Shown here: piece after piece, positions 50,070 to 60,300 of the stretch
How the letters are laid out: each line of letters starts with the position of its first letter
How positions within the stretch are numbered: the first letter of the stretch is position 1
Origin: Tubiluchus corallicola
Taxonomy: Eukaryota; Priapulida; Priapulimorpha; Priapulimorphida; Tubiluchidae
Assembly (NCBI GenBank): GCA_030141605.1
Contig: JAQGDQ010000002.1
Span: 682,001 to 746,000 of the forward strand
Reading direction: 5' to 3'
Length of the DNA stretch: 64,000 bases
Translations under genes and position numbers: made by a program
The notes under the pieces: generated by a model
What the model was told of the DNA's origin: nothing
The model's input: only the letters and a program-made list of their open reading frames with translations
Databases searched by the model: none

Positions 50070-50150
50070 TGGTGTGTTGAAAGTGAGTGCAAAGACTGTG
50101 ACGTCTTCGAGGTAGATCTAGTGAACGTTGAAATGTTGCATTCTAAAAAG
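50070..50150 (+). CDS. SelW-like exon 4, copy B, with CKDC motif
   Basis: The acceptor is AACAATTTCAG and the donor GTAAGC. CxxC is kept at the same position as in copy A although the two middle residues differ (HH versus KD), and an extra Cys is present at position 2. The shared core is D-x-FEVDLVNVE-x-LHSKK. Confidence 0.85.
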
Positions 50151-50295
50151 GTAAGCCAGCACAGTTACAAAGTGCACAATTCATTTGAGCGTTTGCGTTT
50201 GATCAGACATTCAGCTTCTCCATGGTTGCAGAACGTCCAGCAGATTGGGCGAGACTTTTACATGTAGTAAGTTTATTCGGCGATACCCATTTTTT

Positions 50296-50348
<53 letters not shown>

Positions 50349-51868
50349 TTCTCCTCTTCATCGTTTTTCACACTTTTTTAACTACTCATTCGTTTTCGTC
50401 TACTGGTTTCGTCGCCTTATAATGTCTGGTAAACAAGCAAATAACAGCGATAATACGTTCTCGTCTCTTTTCTTTGAACTGCTCGTTCGCTTTGATCTAG
50501 TTACTGTTACGCTGCCTTATAATGTTTGGCAAACAAGCAAATAATTGCGATAAAACACACCATTCTTTGGCTACTCATTCGCTTTGATCTACTTCTTGCT
50601 GTAAACAAGCAAACGACACTGGCAAAGTACACTTCTTTAGACTACTCATTTCATTTACTACCTATTACGTTGTTTTATGAAGCAAATTACAGCAATAGAC
50701 ATTCTGCTTAGTACACCTCTCGTCTTCTGTGAAATTCAAAATTCGTCAGCACATGTAGTCACGCTTCTGTTGGTATTTTCGATTTTTTGAGGAGTTCTGA
50801 CGATTGAGGCGCTGTTGAAATTTCTGCTCAGCAGGCCGTAGTCATTCAACCTGAGCAACCTAGATACAGTGACGTATAAATAAGCGAATTACAACGATAA
50901 AGCAATTCCTTCGTGCTTTTCCAGTCCTCTGCGTGAAATTCTCATTTCGTCAGTTCACGTATTAACGTTTTTTTTTGTTATACAGCAATAACTTTTTGTT
51001 GAGTAACCCTGACCATGCGTTGCTTAGTTTATAATTAGATTTTTAATGAAAGCTGAGATTATTAATTAACTTATGGCTTAGTTTATTGACCATTTAAAAT
51101 TACACTAACAACTAATCCGAGTGCCAACATTTTTACCCAGCGGGCAGCAGACATCCAACCTCATGGCCTAGATACAATGTTACAACAAATTAATTGCAAT
51201 CTGCGTAATGCAGTGACATTTATACAGGTTGACATTCTGCAAACGATGGCCCAGCATGCAGCGACGGGGGTTTAGTTAATGTAGATGTTTGTGGCAGAAC
51301 CGGAATCTCGCTAATTAACAGTGACAGTCACCTGACATTGACTCGTCAGAGGTGTCTTGGTCTGATTCAGCTGCTAATACGTTCTCAATCTGCTATAATA
51401 GTAAAATGCACAGAATCTAGCACCTTAATGTGGAAAATCATTGCAAACTGCACTAATGTATGTCGCACGAATCTGATGCATGTGTAAAAACTTATTACTT
51501 TGATTTTTCTCCTCATTAGTTACAATTCTTCAAGACACATTGTGCGTTGAAAGACAGACCTATACATATAGACCGTTCTGGCTGATATTAAAAGGCTAAC
51601 TTTTTATGAAAATGCGCAAATTTTAAAGTAGTTTTCCGTGCAATACACTCTCTATATCTCAGCACAACACTTTAAAGACTCGAGGAGGTTGACGATTGAG
51701 ACGGTCATTTGGCAATTTTGTAATGATAGTCTAGAAAGATTCAAGTTGCAAAGTAAATAATTAATACACCTTCTGTGCTGAATTAATTGATTTTAGAATG
51801 GCGACGGGCTTCCTGATACGAATGCTAAGATAGACGAAATTGCACTGAAGATCAAGTCTCACATGTGA
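50070..51868 (+). CDS. Second copy of SelW-like exons 4 and 5 (alternative C-terminal half)
   Basis: Exon 4B (50070-50150) and exon 5B (51797-51868) have the same lengths (81 and 72 nt) and phases as the first pair. 4B encodes WCVESECKDCDVFEVDLV followed by NVEMLHSKK, and 5B encodes NGDGLPDTNAKIDEIALKIK then SHM and TGA. Residue identity to the first pair is 19/27 and 13/23. In exon 4, 13 of the 19 identical residues use different synonymous codons, so the copy is old and under purifying selection. Both splice ends are intact (TTTCAG/GTAAGC and TTTTAG). No partner for exons 1-3 was seen between 48132 and 50069, so alternative or mutually exclusive use after exon 3 is likely. A separate gene with unseen 5' exons is the alternative. 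Confidence 0.82.
50299..50345 (+). repeat. (CT)n microsatellite
   Basis: About 20 CT units lie 150 bp downstream of exon 4B. The Ser/Leu-rich open frames across it are repeat artefacts. Confidence 0.95.
51797..51868 (+). CDS. SelW-like exon 5, copy B
   Basis: It follows a TTGATTTTAG acceptor. NGDG, DT, K, D, IK and HM are shared with copy A. The stop and the next 13 bases are identical to copy A, including ATG TAA directly after the TGA. Confidence 0.85.
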   Translation, partial: NGDGLPDTNAKIDEIALKIKSHM

Positions 51869-54371
51869 ATGTAAATAGCTGCAGGCGGGTAGGCTATGAT
51901 CTATTATTATAAACACGATATGCATGACTACAATAGTATAACTATAATAACTAATAATGATTAAACGATCTAATTTTGATCTTTCTTGAATTGTAACAGT
52001 TGCACACAGTGTGCAGGATCTTAGTATAAACTCTTGTTCAATAACAAGATTAACTAGCGTTTTTATCATCTGTTAGCTGAAATCTAAAACTCAACGGTAG
52101 TGTCTGCAAATGGTTGTGATCTGTGATAATCTTTTGAGAGAGGAATCTGAGCCAGCAGACTGAACAGAGATGTCTCAGCAGGATGTTTGCCTTAGCGAAC
52201 TGGAATAGTCCATAAGCACTTTTCCCAATGATCATCATTTGGTTTGCTAACCAACATACTATTAATGTGGCGTCCACAGCCAAGCTGGCGGTGGAGATAC
52301 ATCCTTATCACATTCTCCTGTTTATTAATCTGACATTAATTTTTCCTGTCGAATGTTACATCATTATGACTATAGTGACGTAAAAACAAGTTGAATGATT
52401 CATTTTACTGTAAACACGCTGTTAGATTTTTCTGGCTATTTTTGAAACTTAAGTGGCGTTTACCAAACTTCCGGAATGCGTTATGCCTTATTGCTTAAAA
52501 TCACTTTATAATGTTTTACAATGAATCCGTTTACCAGATCTGCCCTATCACGTTATTTTTCTGTCGCTATTTCACAAAGGTTTTTTATACCCAGCTGAGT
52601 ACGCATTCCGGATGTCTGGTAAACGCGGTTTTTAAAGTTTTCTTAATTTTGTTACAATTCTTTCTAGCAACCGGGAGTTTCTTGAAATCTTCCTACACGC
52701 CTGCAGCAGGTTGAATCAAACAAACTGGTAAACAACGACGTAAGCAATGTAAAATGGCTTCTCCAATGACGTGGCAGAAAAAAAGCGCAGAGCATTTCTG
52801 TTGTCGATAAACGAGAAGAAATTTCTTGCTTAACGACATTACTTATGTAGGATAAAATAGTGTAGTTACTAATTAAACTTCGTTTAATGTGGACATTAAT
52901 GTTTTAATTACGCCTCCGTGGTTAAAAGCGTTTCGGATATTCTTAGTGTTTTCGACCTTTGGGAGTTTTAAGAATGATTTTGGCGTTCTTGTCTGTGTAA
53001 TAATAAGCGATGCTATAACACTTGTATCTAGCAATTACACTTACTAGTAGTTTATTATTAAATATATTATAGACTATTATAGTCTTTACAGACATGGGAT
53101 ATACATGTGTTATTCCTTTGGCTTACTAACACTTATACAGTTACACTATCAGTATATAGTTATACTATCACTTATTGCATAAAAGGGCTATAATTAATTA
53201 CTGTATAAACTAACTAGACATAATATTAGGTTGGCTAACCTATTCAGTATATTTATCAAAGACCAAACGATTTTTACCAATATCAGTGATAAACATAATA
53301 ATTCTATAACCCAAAAATACACCAATTCATTTGGCCACAACAGAGAAATTTAATATTATCATGTATACAGTGATCTCGGACATATATGGGAGTCTAAATT
53401 TTAACCCGTATTTTTAATGCTTGAAAAGTTTGTACAATTTTTATTTACAACTACTGTTGCAGTGAGTATACGACTTGCTTTACTGCGTTTCTAAGTTGCT
53501 ATACACAGCACATAACTAGCTATTAAAAAATGCCTTGACTACACATTGACTTTTTGAGGCCTGATATTGTCCAGCACTGGCTAAAATCATAAACACAAAA
53601 CACAGACAGCACTGCCAGCAGCTAGCGACACAGCTAGGCACTCCCAAAAAGAAATTTTCAGTCATTTCGAAACACTCAAAAGTAAAGACCCTGATCGATG
53701 TTGTAACTGAAACTTCTATTTCCATGAAGTGACAGATATTAATACCTAATAATTATAAGTGACAAAATACGTATTTAAAACCCAACCACCAAGGTAAAAA
53801 TAAATCACTCTATTCTATAATAAATGCTGGAAAACGAAAACCACCAATCCCGTTAGAAATAACAAAAACCAACTAACTTGATTAGAATATTAGTATAGCT
53901 AAAAGGCATACGTGTTATCAGGAATAAAAAGGTTATTGTACAGCCTTTACCACAATGTATAAGTGTCATTTTACACCACCATATTTTACACAAATGCCTT
54001 TGGCGTGATAAGTGAAAATGCTACAGGGAGATTTCACACATGAATAGGATGTTTCTTCAATTTTTAAATGAATTAACGTATGCAAATAAGCTCATCGAAA
54101 GACACATGTTTATTTTGCAGTCAGTATTACTTGACTGTAGAAAATTAGTATCTGTTGTTACAGTTATTAATGAGCTGTGTATAGTATCAGCGTTATAGTT
54201 ATTAATTAACTATGTTATAATAAGAATATAATATAATAAATCAATTTTTGTGAACTAAATTAAGAAGACACACCTGAACTGTGCAAAATGGAAATAGTTA
54301 CATTTTAATAGTTCTACTGGTCACAGGGGACTGCTGTAAAAGCAGCAACTTACAATTCCTTACAAGAAATC
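51869..54371. other. Convergent intergenic region
   Basis: This is the gap between the last SelW-like exon and the bestrophin 3' end. An acceptor-like TTTATTTTGCAG (ending 54120) and an AATAAA (54235-54240) could mark a 3' UTR exon of the second SelW-like form, but this is weak. The minus-strand open frame at 53516-53725 (hydrophobic, Cys-rich) is not convincing. Confidence 0.35.
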
Positions 54372-54377
54372 TTTATT
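54372..54377 (-). terminator. Candidate polyadenylation signal of bestrophin gene
   Basis: AATAAA on the minus strand (TTTATT on plus) about 700 bases after the bestrophin stop. It is the first canonical signal I saw downstream of the stop. Confidence 0.45.
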
Positions 54378-55070
54378 ATGGCATCGCACTTGACCTTAAA
54401 AGAGTTCACTTGCATGAGGATATAACATTGATTTGAAGCCCAAACAATTCCAGATTTTCAAGTTATCACAAACTGTGAGAATTACATCAGAAATGAAAAC
54501 CAAATGCAAAGTCTTAATAATATAAGTAGATAAATAAAAGTAAAAGATAAATAATAAATATCCATAAAAATACATGCATGCATACATATGTTGTTTGGCA
54601 GCAAGTTTGCACGCTTATGTAAATTCTCAAAACAACATAATATGTAGCACACCAAGCAGTTAGTAAATATGAACAAAGGATGGACTTGCAATGATCTTCA
54701 ACAAAATAAAATTGAAAAGAATTTAGCAAATGTCAACTTGAAGAAAAGGAAAAAATGAAAATCAGCGTAAGCTGACAAGCTGATATGTCCACGCATTCAC
54801 AGGCAACACATCAATACAGAGTTTATACAAATATATCACAATATTATTCGAGATTATTTCTCTAAATAGCAACCAAATGTATACATAGCACATAGATAAA
54901 TAATGTATACAGGCATTATGAATATAAGCAATATGAGAGACTAGGTTTTGTAAACGAAACAAAATCAACAAATGCTTTCAAAAATGCAATAAACAGTTAC
55001 ACTAAATAATGATTAGATACACACAATTGATACAGCAATATAAACTTTAGATGAATAAAAAATAAATGAT

Positions 55071-57347
55071 CTACTTTAGCGGTAATAACTCTTTCATGCT
55101 ACCTCCCAAATAAGGCTCTCCATCTGTCTCTAAACTGGATGTGCTAGCGTGTGATGCAGCATCAGAACTACAATATACTTCAGCAGCTGGAATGGACGTC
55201 ACTGGCCAGGTAGGATAGCTGTTATCATTTGCAGGCAAATTTGTTAAATTTGTTAAACCGTCACTGTTAATTTTAGTTTCTGCATTATCCGGGCATTTCG
55301 TGGACAAGTGCTCATTTGCTGACTCACTAAACATTTCCCACTGTTTGTTATCCTTTTCGTTTGTTAGAACATCTTGAGCAGAAACATCGGCAGCAGGTGG
55401 TAATCCATGAGCATTTACTGGCCACTGGTTGCTATCGTTACTTTTAGCAGTATCATTTGTAGATTCATTCCAAGAGGTAACACTGTCTGTCGTTTGCCAT
55501 AAACCGCTACCGGACATTTGGTCATGCCATGAACTTGTCATGCGATCCTCTGCTGCAGTTACAATGATAAGTGGCTGTGATGTAGGCAGGCCCTCACCCT
55601 CCTGTGCAAAATGACCGTCTTCTTCTACCTGCTGTGAATGACCTGTGAAAAATCCAGTTTGTGGAGGTGCCTGTGTTTCAGCTGTTTGTTCTTGAGTGGA
55701 GCTTGAACTATTTTGGTTAATCCATTGCCCGTCAACGTACTGCCAATCACAATTAGTTTTTTCAGGTTCTGGTTCTTTTATAGTATTTTGATCTGCAGGA
55801 GTGTCTGCAGGTAAGTTTGCACTTTCCACCTTTTGCCATATCTCAGACATTGGTGTGTAATTCTGAGACCATGTAGAACTGGCTGGTGCTGCCCAGTTTG
55901 TTGCAACACTGACTGCAGCTGGTGTCACAGCTGGAGTGGTCTGCCAGCTCTGTACCATTGTTAATGTTGGCTGAGGCAATTGCCAGTTAGTAGCTGGTTG
56001 TTCAGAGGCAATTGGAACAGATTGGTAATTTGGCAACTGTACACCAGATGACTGCATATGTGGCCAACTAACTGGTGCGTTGTCTAAATTGGCCATAGTT
56101 TGCACGTGCATTGGTTGTGCGGTAGCATGCCAGGTCTGTGCAGCCATTTGCTGATGAGTATGCCAGTTATTTGCTGCCTCAACTGGCAAAGTGGGTGGAT
56201 GTGAAATTTGCCATGTAGGCTCAACTGTGCTTGCAGTCTCCTGTTTGACTTGCCAGCTAGGCACTGCCTTCTGCCACTGCCAACTCCCATCTGGATTCAA
56301 AGTAACAGCTTCTGAACCATTGGTAAGGTTGCCCTGAACGTTAGCTAGATTTTCGGGAATGTCTCTAGGTTGAACCGGTTGTGGATTATTTAACGTTAAT
56401 GTTGGCTGCCACTGCTTCTCTGGTTCTGGTACTGTCTGTGGCCACGGCTGTTTTATTTCTTGTGTACCGGTGTGATATGTACAGTTTTCAACTGCTGGTG
56501 TACTCTGTACCCAGGTAGTTGTAGCTGTACTATCAGAATCTTGCTGCCAGTTTTCTTCGCTTGGAATGGCTTGTATAGTTTCTTCCCAGGTGACATGCTT
56601 TGGTGGAGATTCTTGACTAGTCTGCCACTGTGCGAGATTATCCAGTGCAGCTGCATCGGTTGTAGTGCTGTTTTCTACTTGGCTGTCAGTGCCAGACTGC
56701 AACAGACAATGCGTTTCTGTTGATGTAAGTGGACTTGCTGAATCAGATGCTAAAAGAAGAGCACAGTCTCCACTTGACTGCTCTAGAAGAGGTTGTTCAT
56801 CTGTCTGTAATGGCGGACCTTGCCAGTCCATTGACTGATTACCTTCCTCCCACTTCTGTTCTAGTACAGCTTGCTGACCTTCGCTGCAATCATCGATCTG
56901 ATCAGAGTCTGGGTATTTAATATTAACAATCTGTTGTGCTGCAGCTGACCTCGGTCCTATTTGCAAATTAGCTGAACCTCCAGCAAAAGCCACAGAACAG
57001 TCACCAACAGCAGTTTCGTTATCAGCATTTGCATGAACAGTCACATCAGTATTATCTTTAGACTCCGGTGTGCATAGTGAAGACTGCCTGAATCGCTCTA
57101 TTTTTAAGGAGTGCAATCTGTTTTCATCGTCGGGGTGCAGGTACTGATGTAGACGGCGCTCTTGTATGGAAAGGGATCGTCTCCGAGAGAATACAGGTGT
57201 GAGGTCGGCTCTCAAACCAGATTTGTGAGATACTACAGGTGACGCAGGTGCATCTGTTTTTGGTGTGAGGTTTTGGATGGATTCGGTGAGGTGAGAACGA
57301 TAGTCGTGCCAACTCTGCTGAGTGATGATCTTATTCCCATCATTACC
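55071..57347 (-). CDS. Bestrophin last exon: long Trp-Gln-rich disordered tail
   Basis: The exon is 758 codons plus TAG. After a basic, serine-rich start ([18 protein letters not shown]) comes a low-complexity stretch rich in Gln, Thr, Ser, Ala, Pro and Asn, with about 28 tryptophans in the 714 residues from 57215 onward. They are mostly spaced 10-40 residues apart, and more than ten are in the form Trp-Gln. Few other bulky hydrophobic clusters and no membrane segment are present. The frame is open throughout and in phase with the upstream exon, so it is real coding sequence. No known domain is recognised. Confidence 0.9.
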   Translation of the reverse strand, partial: GNDGNKIITQQSWHDYRSHLTESIQNLTPKTDAPASPVVSHKSGLRADLTPVFSRRRSLSIQERRLHQYLHPDDENRLHSLKIERFRQSSLCTPESKDNTDVTVHANADNETAVGDCSVAFAGGSANLQIGPRSAAAQQIVNIKYPDSDQIDDCSEGQQAVLEQKWEEGNQSMDWQGPPLQTDEQPLLEQSSGDCALLLASDSASPLTSTETHCLLQSGTDSQVENSTTTDAAALDNLAQWQTSQESPPKHVTWEETIQAIPSEENWQQDSDSTATTTWVQSTPAVENCTYHTGTQEIKQPWPQTVPEPEKQWQPTLTLNNPQPVQPRDIPENLANVQGNLTNGSEAVTLNPDGSWQWQKAVPSWQVKQETASTVEPTWQISHPPTLPVEAANNWHTHQQMAAQTWHATAQPMHVQTMANLDNAPVSWPHMQSSGVQLPNYQSVPIASEQPATNWQLPQPTLTMVQSWQTTPAVTPAAVSVATNWAAPASSTWSQNYTPMSEIWQKVESANLPADTPADQNTIKEPEPEKTNCDWQYVDGQWINQNSSSSTQEQTAETQAPPQTGFFTGHSQQVEEDGHFAQEGEGLPTSQPLIIVTAAEDRMTSSWHDQMSGSGLWQTTDSVTSWNESTNDTAKSNDSNQWPVNAHGLPPAADVSAQDVLTNEKDNKQWEMFSESANEHLSTKCPDNAETKINSDGLTNLTNLPANDNSYPTWPVTSIPAAEVYCSSDAASHASTSSLETDGEPYLGGSMKELLPLK

Positions 57348-60300
57348 CTGAAAACATAATTATACATTTTGAAAAATATGATTCATTTGATTTGAACAAA
57401 CTTGATCTATTCTCCATGATACTGTAGACATTTGGTTATATGGAATTTTATGGACCAGAATACGTACAGTAATCGACATTTCAGATTATTTAACATAATT
57501 ATAAATCACTGTGCAATCTGCTTGAGTGTTTTTGCATGGAATGCAATGAGGAGGATATAGTGTTAATTGCAGAGATTAGGTCTTAAAGTCACAGCACTTC
57601 CCACTGTAATCTTTTAAACATGATAAGACTTTAATTGATATTTGCATTGGCAATAAACAAACATTGTTTATTTGTATCATGTGTCACAACACAGCTTCGG
57701 AAAACCAGTTTTCGAATAATAGTGTACAGTTAATTGAATTCCATTGCAGTGATCAATCACAAACAGTCAAATTCATTTTTTAGTGCCTTTTATATAATTG
57801 CTTACCTTCAACCGATCTAAATTATCTGTAATGCTGCTTGATATGTTGCGCAGACGCAGGAATGGGGATTTGTGATAATCAGCATGCATGTTCTCACGGC
57901 TTCCCACCTGACACGCCACACCTTGTTCCTTGATTGTCTCCATAGGTACCACCATAGACATGTCATCCACCTTGATGCTGCAAAATGAGATAGCACTTGG
58001 TAAATGAATGAAGTTAATCATGTGTTTCAGATTTTACAACATTAACTTCAATAAAATCCTATTTTGTATCTAGGATTAAATTACTAAAGAATTTTGACCA
58101 GCGCCCAACTTTCAAGTGAAGAGTAAAAGCGATATGTGTGCTTGCAAACCAAAATATTCCACAAGTCAGCATAGTATAAACTGCGTAATGATGCCTTAAA
58201 TACAAATGCTAAATGTATTGAACTTTTACATTCTAGCATCAAATTACTAAGAAAATGTTTAAAAAATGCTAAATATCTAATTTTTTAACCTCCTACCCAC
58301 TTTTCTGGCTAGAAACTAGTATGGCAATTGTAAAAGACACATATTTTCAAACTCCAATTGTAGCTCGTGGAAGCTGTTGCTTCAGGTTTTTTCTGCCGCC
58401 AAACCCAGATCTTCGTCAGGATTTAAACACAGATGTGTTCTTGCAAAGTCCATAGCAACCAACATTTGTTTGGTTGCCAAGTGTTTTGCAAAAACGTGAC
58501 AAAAAACAACGGAAAACTTTAATAGCGATTTTGTCAAGATTATGTTTTCCAGTGCGTAGTCTGCACCTCAACTTTAATGTGAATTATCTCAGCTTAGGAA
58601 TAACAAAGACGATGAACTTGGCATCAAAATGATTCAGGATATGTGAATAACTAGAAAAGCTTAATTGCCGACTTATGAACGATTTTGCTATGAAAGCACA
58701 TATATTGATTATATGCAGTGCATAACAATGAGTAGATGATGTTCAACAGTAATGTTACAAAAAACGAAAGATATTATTTACTTACCCCAAGTTAAACACT
58801 GAGCCCATGTGAGGCTTTTTCTTTGATCCAACAGTTTTGCTGGTATACGGAAGAACACACTCCACATCATCAGCATGAATGTCACGTTCTAGAGGTGGTA
58901 CCAGCTGGTGCATGTCGTCAACGCTCAAATATCCCACTTGCATGTTCCGATCAATGATCCAGTTCATATCAAAATCATCCTCATCCTCTCCAAAAGGGTT
59001 AATTAGTTGTTCAGCTACCTAAAGCAGTATTATACTATATCATTATAGAGTAACAAAAACTGATTTAGACCATCACTAGCTAGTTTGCTGCATGAATATC
59101 CTTACTTACTCATCAGTGCAGAATTTTCTGGTGTCTAGATATCACAGGGATGCCTTTCTAAGAGTTAAACTTCTTACAAAATAAGAAATAAAGAATTACA
59201 GCTTACCTTCAACCATCCCATGTAGAAGAAAAATTGCAAGAATGTAAAAAATGGAATGTAAAGATCTACAGCATGCCGGGCATTTCCACTCTCCGGATTC
59301 AAGTATTGTTTTCCCATCAAAGATGCCAGAAAATATATATAGGTAGCTAAAGTCACAACCTGAAAGAAGTCAATGCAGCCATGCTTAAGCAGTGTTAGTT
59401 AAAAAATGCTAATTTTAGCTTACAGTTATTAGGCTTAATATAAACATATACCTAAAACCTAAAACAAATGTGTCAACAGTTCACACACATGCACTATGGA
59501 AAGGTTTTATCATGTTGGAAATTGTTCATTTTATGTGTCTTACTGCATTACGCTACATCACACTACAGCAGACCATGCCACACTACATCAATTTAATCCA
59601 CATTATATACTACACTATACCAGAGTACACCTGTATTGAGTGGTACCTCTACTTTAAAAATGAGTAGCGGTAAATTGTAATTTCACTATTTTTTAAGTAG
59701 TGTTGTGACAGCACTGCAGTACTACATTTAATTCTTGTGGTGACTCTTGACAGTTAATGTCTGTGTAACGAGTTGTGTTTTCATAGCAGCTGCAGACTTC
59801 CACAGGTTTAGTAAGCTATGTACTTATAGTTCTGCAATGATCTCGGACACAGTGACTTTCCAAGGAAAACATATTTTGCCCAAAAGTGAACAGTTGTTGC
59901 TTCCTGACCATGACATTAAAAAATTAATTTTTTAAAGCAAATAAATATATTTGACGATTGAACGGTAGTTTATCGCATGACGTGAAATAGTAAAGTGTCA
60001 CATTGTGATGAACAACTTACTATTATGTTGATTATGTATGAATGACCTGCAAGTGTCCGTTTATAATCATAAATAAACTGCATAGTTCGAATCTTGATAC
60101 AATTTGGTGCAACTTGTGTTTGTATTTGGATCTGTTTAGCTGCCAGTTAACAATTTAATTATCACTATTAAAGGGGGTCTTTAATGTGGTACCTGCACCT
60201 TGGAGTATACTATATCAACAATGCTGTGAACTCAGAAGTGACAGCAAAACAATAAAGTAGTGGCTATTGCAGTGACACTACTTTCATACAGTAATTGTAG

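Noticed and set aside
50222-50544. Overlapping Ser/Leu-rich ORFs
   Set aside because: They are translations of the (CT)n microsatellite.
51869-52000. SECIS-like ATGA...AA...GA words after the second SelW-like stop
   Set aside because: No stem of adequate pairing could be drawn between the candidate ATGA and GA positions, and the protein has no in-frame internal TGA needing one.
55429-56920. Plus-strand and alternative minus-strand ORFs within the bestrophin tail
   Set aside because: They are shadows of the long real minus-strand reading frame.
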